This document shows positions 53,146-60,881 of a stretch of DNA of 64,000 nt, piece after piece. The notes beneath the pieces were generated by a model. It was given only the letters and a program-made list of their open reading frames with translations, was not told the origin of the DNA and did not search any database. How positions within the stretch are numbered: position 1 is the stretch's first letter; every line of letters begins with the position of its first letter. The DNA lies in the NCBI GenBank assembly GCA_963772845.1, contig CAVYYW010000014.1:124001-188000 (forward strand), in the 5' to 3' direction. Made by a program: the position numbers and the translations under genes. Source of the stretch: CAVYYW01 sp963772845 (GTDB taxonomy: Bacteria; Bacillota; Bacilli; Bacillales; Sporolactobacillaceae).

Positions 53146-53946
53146 GTGACACGTTTTTTTGATGGTGATGATTGGGTTGTCTCTTCAGCGGGGGGATCCA
53201 CCGGTGAAGCATATATTGCAGAATCTGAATCCGAAAAGATTTTCCTGAAACGGAATTCTTCTCCTTTTCTTGCTGTATTGTCAGCAGAGGGCTTCGTACC
53301 TAAACTGCTATGGACAAAGAGACTGGAAAACGGCGATGTGATTACGGCTCAGAAATATTTAAGCGGAAGAGAATTAAAGCCGGCTGAAATGAAGAGCGGG
53401 CAGGTGGCAGACCTTCTTAGAAAGTTGCATGCCTCTGAGCCACTTGTCTTTATGCTGTCCAGATTAGGAAAAGAACCCATGACACCGATGAATATTCTGG
53501 ACAACCTAGAGCGAAAAAAGACAGTGTTTACGTCTGATCCACTTGTAAATGACGTCATGAATTTTTTGGGAAAACATCAGCACAATGTCGATGTTAATGA
53601 GAAAAAAGTGTGCCATTCTGATTTGAATCATAATAATTGGCTGCTTGATGATGATGATAAGTTATATCTGGTGGACTGGGATCAGGCAACGATTGCTGAC
53701 CCTGCACTTGATCTTGCTCTGCTTTTATATTGGTATATTGATGAGTCGGAATGGGAAGAATGGCTCAGCTTATATGGATGGGAGCTTAATGATCTTCTTA
53801 GACTCAGGCTTCACTGGTATGCGCTCAGCCAGACGCTGGGTTACGTGATCTGGCATACTGAACGCGGAGAGCATAAAGAACAATCACAATACAGGAACGA
53901 TCTAGCAGAATTATATGAAATGACAAAAAAACAATTTGCATCATAG
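53146..53946 (+). CDS. ytmP: Aminoglycoside phosphotransferase-like kinase YtmP
   Basis: A 266-residue kinase-fold protein. The catalytic loop CHSDLNHNNWLL and the metal-binding VDWDQATIADPALDLA are complete, the pattern of choline-kinase/APH proteins. Start GTG 53146 is behind AAAGGGTGA. The substrate is unknown; the neighbouring trmB suggests no antibiotic role. Gene order ytmP-trmB as in B. subtilis, where small genes separate them. Confidence 0.85.
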   Translation: MTRFFDGDDWVVSSAGGSTGEAYIAESESEKIFLKRNSSPFLAVLSAEGFVPKLLWTKRLENGDVITAQKYLSGRELKPAEMKSGQVADLLRKLHASEPLVFMLSRLGKEPMTPMNILDNLERKKTVFTSDPLVNDVMNFLGKHQHNVDVNEKKVCHSDLNHNNWLLDDDDKLYLVDWDQATIADPALDLALLLYWYIDESEWEEWLSLYGWELNDLLRLRLHWYALSQTLGYVIWHTERGEHKEQSQYRNDLAELYEMTKKQFAS

Positions 53947-53966
53947 CATTAAAGGAGTGAAAAGCC

Positions 53967-54614
53967 ATGCGGGTACGCCATAAACCGTGGGCCAAAGATA
54001 AAATTCTGGAAAATCCCGAATGGGTTATTCGTGAACCCGAACACCATAAAGGAAGCTGGCAGAACCTGTTTCCACAAAATCAGCCTCTTCACGTTGAAAT
54101 TGGCTCCGGGAAGGGTAAATTCATTACTGAAATGGCTAAAGCCCACCCTTCCGTTAACTTTATTGCCATCGAAATGAGTGCTAGTATTATCGTCTCTATT
54201 TTGGAGAAGGTTGAAGCGGAGGAGATTCCGAATCTTCGCCTGCTGAACGTTGACGCTTCTGATTTAACAACGTTCTTTGCTGATGGCGAGGTTAGCAGGA
54301 TTTATCTGAATTTTTCAGATCCCTGGCCAAAGAACAGGCATGAAAAACGCCGGCTGACATATAAAGCTTTCTTAAGCCGGTATTCAAAAGTACTGGTGAA
54401 TAAAGGAGAACTTCATTTTAAAACGGATAATCAAGGATTATTTGAGTATTCTCTTGGGAGTTTTTCAGAATATGGTCTGATTCTTCGAAACATTAGCCTG
54501 GACTTGAAAAACGCGGATATGGATGGCAATATTCAAACAGAATATGAAGAAAAATTTTCGAACATGGGGCATCGTATTTACCGATGTGAAGCCTGTTTTC
54601 CTTCTGAAAAGTAA
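53967..54614 (+). CDS. trmB: tRNA (guanine-N7-)-methyltransferase TrmB
   Basis: A 215-residue enzyme that methylates G46 of tRNA with SAM. The SAM-binding motif EIGSGKGKF, the catalytic SDPWPKNRHEKRRL and the N-terminal RVRHKPWA block are all present. It starts behind AAAGGAGTG, 20 bp after ytmP. Confidence 0.95.
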   Translation: MRVRHKPWAKDKILENPEWVIREPEHHKGSWQNLFPQNQPLHVEIGSGKGKFITEMAKAHPSVNFIAIEMSASIIVSILEKVEAEEIPNLRLLNVDASDLTTFFADGEVSRIYLNFSDPWPKNRHEKRRLTYKAFLSRYSKVLVNKGELHFKTDNQGLFEYSLGSFSEYGLILRNISLDLKNADMDGNIQTEYEEKFSNMGHRIYRCEACFPSEK

Positions 54615-54659
54615 TTAACTAGTATCTTGTAACCTAATAGTCACGTTTATCAGATTAAG

Positions 54660-54687
54660 AGGTTCGGCGCTAAGCCGGACCTTTTTC
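54660..54687 (+). terminator. trmB terminator
   Basis: A 9-bp stem AGGTTCGGC/GCCGGACCT (one G-U pair), then TTTTTC. Confidence 0.75.
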
Positions 54688-54800
54688 GCATTCACACAGA
54701 ACGAAGAAAGTCGCTGTGGCCATATCATAATGCAGTGTTTTTTTTATTTTTTGAATAGTGTGATACACTTTTTGTGAAAGCGATTTAAGGAGGAAGATTG

Positions 54801-55649
54801 TTGGAAAAACTTCAGATTGGTGATTACACCCTAACATGGCTGAATGGCGGAGTGACCTATATGGACGGAGGAGCAATGTTTGGCGTGGTTCCGAAGCCGC
54901 TATGGGAAAAAAAATACCCTGTAAATGATAAAAATCAGATTGAACTGCGTACGGATCCTATATTAATAGAAGGCCATGGAAAGAAGATGGTTCTCGAAGG
55001 GGGGATAGGCGCCGGACGTCTTGATGAGAAGAAAAAAAGAAACTACGGTGTCTTGGAAGAAAGCAAGCTGGAAGAAAGTCTATCTGAGCTTGGCCTCTCA
55101 ACCGGCGATATCGATGCAGTCCTCATGACACATCTTCACTTCGATCATGTGACAGGACTTTCAAAATATGTAGGTGATAGTCTAGTGCCAACTTTTGAAA
55201 ACGCCGTCATTTACACAACTGAAACCGAGTGGAATGAAATGAGAAATCCTAATATCCGTTCGAAAAATACTTACTGGGAAGAAAATTGGAAACCGATTGA
55301 GAAACAGGTCCAAACGTATAAGAAGTCAATGGAGGTGCTTCAAGGACTGACCCTTTATCATACGGGAGGGCACAGTGATGGTCATGCCATCATGGTCATT
55401 GAAAGCAATGATGAAAAACTTGTGCATATGGCGGATCTCATGCCGACACATGCCCATAAAAATGTACTATGGGTGCTGGCTTACGATGATTATCCTATGG
55501 ATTCTATATATCAAAAACAAAAATGGCTTCCTGAATCCATAAAGGAAGGGGTTTGGTTTTCTTTCTATCATGATGCTTATTATCGTGCCATTAAATGGAA
55601 TGAAGATAAAGAAATTATCGGGGAACTTAAAAGGAATCGTAACAGGTAA
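54801..55649 (+). CDS. ytnP: Metallo-beta-lactamase-fold lactonase YtnP
   Basis: A 282-residue MBL-fold hydrolase with the metal motif HLHFDHVTG and the later GGHSDGH and HMADLMPTHAH. It aligns with YtnP, which degrades homoserine lactones and Streptomyces signals in B. subtilis. TTG 54801 gives the YtnP-like N-terminus MEKLQIG and has AGGAGG seven bases upstream; the adjacent TTG at 54798 is an alternative. Confidence 0.9.
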   Translation: MEKLQIGDYTLTWLNGGVTYMDGGAMFGVVPKPLWEKKYPVNDKNQIELRTDPILIEGHGKKMVLEGGIGAGRLDEKKKRNYGVLEESKLEESLSELGLSTGDIDAVLMTHLHFDHVTGLSKYVGDSLVPTFENAVIYTTETEWNEMRNPNIRSKNTYWEENWKPIEKQVQTYKKSMEVLQGLTLYHTGGHSDGHAIMVIESNDEKLVHMADLMPTHAHKNVLWVLAYDDYPMDSIYQKQKWLPESIKEGVWFSFYHDAYYRAIKWNEDKEIIGELKRNRNR

Positions 55650-55725
55650 TTTTTTGTGAGAAAAGCGTAAATTTTCCGACTCATTTAAATTGTTGTGTGG
55701 TATGATAAAAATGGGAGGGGAAGCT

Positions 55726-56277
55726 ATGAGAAAGACACTCACGGTGATGTTTGCAGCAGTTTTAATGTTTCTGATGGGAGCGCTTGGACTTGCTCAGGCC
55801 AGTGCAGCTGGTAATAGTCAAATGGCAGATGCTTTAAGTAATAATTACAAATCTGCTCATTATGATTATAAAGAAGGCTCATTTAAACTCCAGCATGTGA
55901 AAACGTTCCAGTTATCTGACCCGATAAAGGTCAAGAAGGATGGAAAAGATGTTGAAGTGACTAAAGTGACAGCGGCGGTAGCAACCTTTAAAACAGTCCG
56001 TGATTATATTTTCTATAAGGATTGGAAGGAATTTGCTTTCTACGCTCCTGATATTGATCAGGTACTCACTTTAGGTGATGTGAGCAAGGTAAAGGCATTA
56101 CAAGACTATCAGAAAAAATATCAGTCCAGTGTTTCGTTGGAACTTGGCCCTATTCTCCTGTTAATGGCATTCCTGTTTATCATACCTATCATCGTTTTAA
56201 TCATCTGGTCAAAAACAAGATACAGTGTCATGGGCTATAAAGTCGAAAATAATTTACTGGATGACAATAAGAATTAG
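55726..56277 (+). CDS. Secreted/membrane-anchored hypothetical protein
   Basis: A 183-residue protein with an N-terminal signal peptide (MRKTLTVMFAAVLMFLMGAL, cut near ASA-AG), an extracellular domain of about 110 residues rich in Lys and Asp, and a C-terminal membrane helix (ILLLMAFLFIIPIIVLIIW). The plan is a small receptor or anchored stalk. GGAGGGG precedes the ATG. It is followed directly by a terminator. Not recognised. Confidence 0.7.
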   Translation: MRKTLTVMFAAVLMFLMGALGLAQASAAGNSQMADALSNNYKSAHYDYKEGSFKLQHVKTFQLSDPIKVKKDGKDVEVTKVTAAVATFKTVRDYIFYKDWKEFAFYAPDIDQVLTLGDVSKVKALQDYQKKYQSSVSLELGPILLLMAFLFIIPIIVLIIWSKTRYSVMGYKVENNLLDDNKN

Positions 56278-56280
56278 CTG

Positions 56281-56313
56281 AAGAATAAACCCCAATATTG
56301 GGGTTTTATTCTT
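56281..56313. terminator. Terminator after the anchored-protein gene
   Basis: A near-perfect palindrome AAGAATAAACCCC/GGGGTTTTATTCTT at 56281-56313, one base after the stop region. Confidence 0.8.
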
Positions 56314-56439
56314 GACAGCTTTAAGATAGAGTGTCGATCTTTTCTCAAAAGAGAATCGATTCGGCACTCTTTTTTTATCATTCTGGCTGAGCTTTATTAT
56401 AGAACAGCGGGATCGCTGAAAAAGTATCTCAGATTAGAC

Positions 56440-57600
56440 GTGGGTGTTGATTTCCGCTCTAGGCAGCTCGCTTTCCACGGGCACGGCCTCAGCTAACTTT
56501 GGCGTGGTTTCTTTTGTGAGCCAAGGTGGAACTTCGGACGCGTGCTATTTCCGTAGGACTTGAAACAGCATCCTTGAATCCGTCCCGCACGAAGAAAATG
56601 CGGTTGCCTTACATTGAAAGCTTAAATACCCTCGCTTTCCGTGGGCGATCCGCGAGCCTCCTCGCGCATTGAGGCAATGATTGCGCTGTGGGGTCTCGCT
56701 TAGATCGCTGATTCCACAGGACTTGAAACCGCATCCTTGAACCCACACCGCACGAAGAAAATGCAGTAGCCATCCATTGAAAGCGGAAATACCCTCGCTT
56801 TCCGCGGGCACGGCCTCAGCTAACTTTGGCGTGATTTCTTTACGCGCCAAAGTGGATCTTCGGACGCGTGCTGATTCCGCAGGAGTCTCGAGTATTTCTA
56901 GCTTTCAACTAAGAGGGTGCGCATTTTCGAGGAGTCTCAGGTATTTCTAGCTTTCATCTATGCGCATGCGCATTTTCGAGGAGTCTCGCACCTTCCGCTT
57001 CAATCAACTTGTTAGTGACCAGTTGTTGGCCGTGAATAAACATCTTCGGTTCTACATCGCACGAAAAAAATGCAGTAGCCATCCATTGAAAGCGGAAATA
57101 CCCTCGCTTTTCGCATGGGCAGTTCAAGGCTGCGGGGTCTCGCCTGGATCGCTATTGAAGCGACTTAAAAAGTCTCTCAGTTTAGACGTGGGTGTTGATT
57201 TCCGCTCTAGGCAGCTCGCTTTCCACGGGCACGGCCACAGCTAACTTTGGCATGGTTTCTTTGTGCGCCAAAGTGGATCTTCGGACGCGTGCTGGTCCCG
57301 TAAGAGTCTCGCACCTTCCGCTTCAATCAACTTGTTAGTGACCAGTTGCAGGCCGTGAATAAACATCTTCGGTTCTACATTGCACGTAGAAAATGCGATA
57401 CAGTATATTGAAAGCGAGGGTATTTCCGCTTTCGGTGGATTGCATACGCCATTTTCTTCGTGCGGTGTGGTCCCAAAGAGGATATTTCAACTCCAATGGG
57501 AAAAGCAACAGCTGGAGACCCCGCAGGACTCAGTGGCCTTCAGCTATTCGCACAGTCGTTCACACTTCCAAGCAGCTTGGCTGAGTCAACCCCATTGTAT
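56440..57600. repeat. Intergenic repeat island 3
   Basis: More than 1.1 kb of non-coding mosaic repeats. CTCGCTTTCC ... modules begin at 56467, 56794 and 57215. CGCACGAAGAAAATGC modules with CCATCCATTGAAAGCGGAAATACCCTCGC occur near 56590, 56755 and 57060. GCATTTTCGAGGAGTCTC units recur near 56922 and 56968. Short ORFs inside it fall on repeat sequence and are not considered genes. Confidence 0.75.
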
Positions 57601-57702
57601 TGAAGAGAAAGCGAATTAATTTAGCGGCATTACTACGGATGTCCCAGTAAGAAAGTACGTTAACTCAGCGAATGAGTAAGGGGTTATGCGGACAAAAATT
57701 AA

Positions 57703-57729
57703 GCCTGTCGAGATTTTCTCGGCAGGCTC
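57703..57729 (-). terminator. ytzB terminator (minus strand)
   Basis: An AGCCTGTCGAG/CTCGGCAGGCT hairpin with AATTTTTG on the minus strand after it, at the 3' end of ytzB. Confidence 0.75.
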
Positions 57730-57745
57730 TATTAATGGGAATTCT

Positions 57746-58054
57746 TTATTGTTCATTTAAATCTATGATTGTACCGGTGGAAGCATCGACAACAAAGTCA
57801 TAATGCAATGAGGACTGCTCATCTTTGGAAGTGAGACCGCCTTTATAAACCTGATAATTTAATCCATTTTTACTGTAGTCCTGTGGTGTAAGATATATCC
57901 AGGCGCCATCAATATGTAAAGCTTGGCGCACCTGCTTCTTTACTATTTTCAATGCTTCTTCAGAGCTCAACGTTTTCTTCCGAAGAACCTTTTGTGTAAT
58001 CACGGCCCCGGCGAACCCTGCAGCACAGCCAACAGCTAAATCTTTCAGTCTCAT
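57746..58054 (-). CDS. ytzB: PepSY-domain small secreted protein (YtzB-like)
   Basis: A 102-residue protein. The N-terminus (MRLKDLAVGCAAGFAGAVI) is a membrane anchor or uncut signal; the rest is one PepSY domain (SEEALKIVKKQV ... VVDASTGTIIDLNEQ). PepSY domains inhibit or bind secreted proteases and cell-wall enzymes. ATG 58054 has GGAAGGTGA in front; a GTG three codons earlier is possible. It diverges from ytoP, its neighbour in B. subtilis. Confidence 0.78.
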   Translation of the reverse strand: MRLKDLAVGCAAGFAGAVITQKVLRKKTLSSEEALKIVKKQVRQALHIDGAWIYLTPQDYSKNGLNYQVYKGGLTSKDEQSSLHYDFVVDASTGTIIDLNEQ

Positions 58055-58277
58055 GACTATCACCTTCCTTTATTTATCTCGCAAGCTACTCTGTATTCCT
58101 AGCATATGAGAAAAGCATGGACTTTGTCAAAAATCACGCCGAAAAAAAACCTAATCCTTTGAAAGGATAAATTTTTCTGAAATATTGGTAACCCACCGTT
58201 ATTTTCGATAAGATAAACAGGTAAACTATTTTAGAAAGGAAGTGGCAGGTACTTTATCCGATGTGAAGGGTTATTGG

Positions 58278-59369
58278 ATGTACCTTTTTATGGAAAAAGA
58301 AACGAAGAAATTATTTCAAACACTTACTGAATTAAATGGAACATCCGGATTTGAGCATGATGTAAGAAGGTTTATGAAAGAGCAGCTCTCTAAATATTCA
58401 GAGGAAATTGTTCAGGATAACCTTGGCAGCATTTTTGGACTTATAAATGGAGACAGTGAGGGACCCACTGTTATGGCTGCGGGCCACATGGATGAAGTAG
58501 GTTTTATGGTAACCCAGATTACGGAGAGCGGTATGCTCAAGTTCCAAACCATTGGAGGATGGTGGGAGCAGGTTATGCTGGCCCAGAGAGTTAATGTCAT
58601 AACAGAGAGCGGCACGGTGACAGGTGTTATTGCTTCTATACCACCTCATTTGCTGGAAGATGCCCAGCGTTCTAAACCGATGGCAATCAAGAATATGCTT
58701 ATTGATGTCGGTGCGGATGACAAGGAAGACGCTGAGAAAATGGGGATCAGACAAGGGCAGCAAATTGTTCCAATCTGTCCGTTTACCCCAATGGCAAATG
58801 AGAAAAAAATCCTTGCTAAAGCTTGGGACAACCGTTATGGATGCGGTCTTTCGATTGAATTGCTTAAAACAATTAAAGAAGAAAAAATCAAGCTTCCAAA
58901 TAAGCTGTATTCCGGAGCTACAGTGCAAGAAGAAGTAGGGCTAAGAGGAGCGCAAACGGCTTCTAATCTCATAAAACCGGATATTTTTTATGCAATGGAT
59001 GCTTCTCCTGCAAACGATATGTCCGGGGATAAATCAGCATTTGGCCAGCTGGGAAAAGGTGCTCTTCTTAGAATTTTTGATCGATCAATGATCACCCATC
59101 GGGGTATGAGAGAATTTGTTTTAGACACAGCTGAATCACATAACATTCCGTATCAATATTTTGTTTCACCTGGCGGAACAGACGCCGGGCGTGTGCATAT
59201 GAATCTTAATGGTATTCCTTCAGCTGTTGTAGGGATTTGTTCAAGATACATTCATACGTCTTCTTCTATTATACACGTGGATGATTATGAAGCAGCTAAA
59301 GCTTTATTGGTCGAGCTGGTAAAAACAACGGATAAGACTACTGTAGATACCATTAAGAAGAATGTATAA
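58278..59369 (+). CDS. ytoP: M42 family aminopeptidase YtoP
   Basis: A 363-residue di-metal aminopeptidase of the FrvX/glutamyl aminopeptidase type. The metal ligands are in AAGHMDEVGF, AWDNRYGC, TVQEEVGLRGA, AMDASPA and the later HTSSSIIHVDD. It cleaves N-terminal residues of peptides in the cytoplasm. The ATG at 58278 has GAAGGG seven bases before it; a GTG at 58242 and an ATG at 58290 are alternatives. It overlaps the next gene by 8 bp. Confidence 0.88.
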   Translation: MYLFMEKETKKLFQTLTELNGTSGFEHDVRRFMKEQLSKYSEEIVQDNLGSIFGLINGDSEGPTVMAAGHMDEVGFMVTQITESGMLKFQTIGGWWEQVMLAQRVNVITESGTVTGVIASIPPHLLEDAQRSKPMAIKNMLIDVGADDKEDAEKMGIRQGQQIVPICPFTPMANEKKILAKAWDNRYGCGLSIELLKTIKEEKIKLPNKLYSGATVQEEVGLRGAQTASNLIKPDIFYAMDASPANDMSGDKSAFGQLGKGALLRIFDRSMITHRGMREFVLDTAESHNIPYQYFVSPGGTDAGRVHMNLNGIPSAVVGICSRYIHTSSSIIHVDDYEAAKALLVELVKTTDKTTVDTIKKNV

Positions 59370-59901
59370 GACGGAAAATTGGACGGTATCAATCGGTACA
59401 AAAAATCCGGCGAAAATTCATGCCGTTCAAAAATGGCTGAACGCAAAGGATTATCCAATTGAAGTTCAGAGTTTAAGTGTACCGTCCCTTGTGTCCGACC
59501 AGCCGAAAGGCGATGAAGAAACAATGGCGGGAGCTGTTAATCGTGCAAAGGCTGTCCGGGAAAAAACAGGAACGGTATATGGTATAGGGTTAGAAGGCGG
59601 TCTGATGCAGGTGAAAGATCGGCTATATCTCTGCAATTGGGGCGCACTCTGCGGCATGGACGGTGAACGGTATGTCGCAAGCGGCGCCCGGGTCCCGCTG
59701 CCGTTATCCTTGGCAGAAAAGCTAAAAGGCGGCCAGGAATTGGGGCAGGTGATTGACCAGTATGTCAATAAAAAAAATATTAGAGAGAATGAAGGAACAA
59801 TTGGTATCTTAACAGAGGGTGCTGTTTCCCGTACGGATATGTTTTATCATGTTGTTTCTCTGCTGTTTGGTCAGATGGCCTACCAAAACGAAAAGCGCTG
59901 A
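59362..59901 (+). CDS. DUF84 / YjjX-type non-canonical purine NTP phosphatase
   Basis: A 179-residue protein of the DUF84 family. SIGTKNPAKIHAVQKWL at the N-terminus, a central YGIGLEGGLM block and a late RTDMFYHVVSL match inosine/xanthosine triphosphatase YjjX. It would clean ITP and XTP from the nucleotide pool. The start overlaps ytoP by 8 bp, so they are co-translated. Confidence 0.85.
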   Translation: MYKTENWTVSIGTKNPAKIHAVQKWLNAKDYPIEVQSLSVPSLVSDQPKGDEETMAGAVNRAKAVREKTGTVYGIGLEGGLMQVKDRLYLCNWGALCGMDGERYVASGARVPLPLSLAEKLKGGQELGQVIDQYVNKKNIRENEGTIGILTEGAVSRTDMFYHVVSLLFGQMAYQNEKR

Positions 59902-59922
59902 TCCCGCAATGGAACAATTCAG

Positions 59923-59955
59923 GTCTGTCGAGAACGTTTCGACAGACTGCTTTTG
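59923..59955 (+). terminator. Terminator of the ytoP operon
   Basis: A GTCTGTCGA/TCGACAGAC stem (59923-59931 with 59939-59947) followed by TGCTTTTG. Confidence 0.7.
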
Positions 59956-59959
59956 TCTA

Positions 59960-60290
59960 CATAAATTTAATGTTTTACTGCGCTATTAGTCGTAAATGAA
60001 CTGAAAATTCAGTGGATTTCTAAGGACAATCGGGAGATGAAGAGATGCGGCACCACTACCAGTGCTTCTCAGGGTTAAGCAGGCAACTTTCACTTTTCGT
60101 GTCTAGTTACGGTTGCCAGCCGATTGCTTCCTTCACCTTACAAAAGAGGCATTTGGTGCCCGGCAAGCGCCAAAATCCTGGAATAAGGGAGTAGTCGTTC
60201 GAGATGTGATGCTGGTGCCTGCAAAATAACGGAAGGCTGTGGCCTCGCAGTGAAGAACGAGTACAGATGGTTTTCTTTTTATAATCAAGT
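59960..60290. other. Intergenic region without a recognised gene
   Basis: Roughly 330 bp between the DUF84 gene and ytoQ. It contains GC-rich, non-coding sequence with a CTCGCAGTGAAGAACGAG-type palindromic fragment. Short minus-strand ORFs overlap the hairpin at 60293-60325 and have no ribosome site. No RNA gene recognised. Confidence 0.5.
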
Positions 60291-60292
60291 AA

Positions 60293-60325
60293 AAAGCGTT
60301 GATCCCGCAAGGGAACAACGCTTTT
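60293..60325. terminator. ytoQ terminator
   Basis: An AAAAGCGTTG/CAACGCTTTT stem. The minus-strand 3' side reads TTTTTACTTG, so it ends ytoQ transcripts; it may also act for the plus strand. Confidence 0.7.
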
Positions 60326-60334
60326 CATTTATTA

Positions 60335-60781
60335 TTATTCCGTATCGAAAATGTACTGAATGGCTTGCAGTGCCTGCTCTTCAGTTTCCACAACCACCTG
60401 TGCTTTGTTGGCCAGTTCCTTCAAAGCATGATGAAGCTTTTTAGGGCGGATTAAAATAAGTGGTTTTTTCATTGCGATCGCTTCCCCGGCATCCACGGCT
60501 GTATTCCATTGTTTATAAGATTCTCCAAACAGTGCAATGACAAGGTCAGATTTATTTAACAGCACTTTTGTTCTTAGATTGTTAATAGAAGAGGCAGCTT
60601 CATCTTTTAAAATATCACTGCCTTGATCCCCAAGAATTTCTTCACCAATATTGTCTGAACGCTCATGGTTTTCCATAGGGCCAACAAATTCTGCAGCGAG
60701 TTCTTTTTGTTTTGCTTTTTCTTTTAAACGGTCTCGCCACGAGTCATGAATTTGGCCCGCTAAATAAATGGTCAATTTCAT
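60335..60781 (-). CDS. ytoQ: YtoQ family protein
   Basis: A 148-residue protein of the YtoQ family (a nucleoside-deoxyribosyltransferase-like fold). MKLTIYLAGQIHDSWRDRL and DLVIALFGESYKQWNTAVDAG are strong matches. The role is unknown. ATG 60781 has AAGGAGG close by; a longer in-frame start at 60841 does not match family N-termini. Confidence 0.85.
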   Translation of the reverse strand: MKLTIYLAGQIHDSWRDRLKEKAKQKELAAEFVGPMENHERSDNIGEEILGDQGSDILKDEAASSINNLRTKVLLNKSDLVIALFGESYKQWNTAVDAGEAIAMKKPLILIRPKKLHHALKELANKAQVVVETEEQALQAIQYIFDTE

Positions 60782-60844
60782 CAAAGGTTCCTCCTTGATT
60801 AACAAAAATGTTTTTAAACCTTCTTTTCCCTCTTTTATCAATTT

Positions 60845-60875
60845 GAAACCGGATGCTTATTCAGCATCCGGTTTC
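60845..60875. terminator. Terminator hairpin after the chemoreceptor gene
   Basis: A perfect 13-bp stem GAAACCGGATGCT/AGCATCCGGTTTC located right after the minus-strand chemoreceptor stop, with a weak T tail. Confidence 0.75.
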
Positions 60876-60881
60876 AATCAA

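Noticed and set aside
60107..60328. Minus-strand ORFs of about 60-70 codons before ytoQ
   Set aside because: They overlap the terminator hairpin at 60293-60325 and have no ribosome site.
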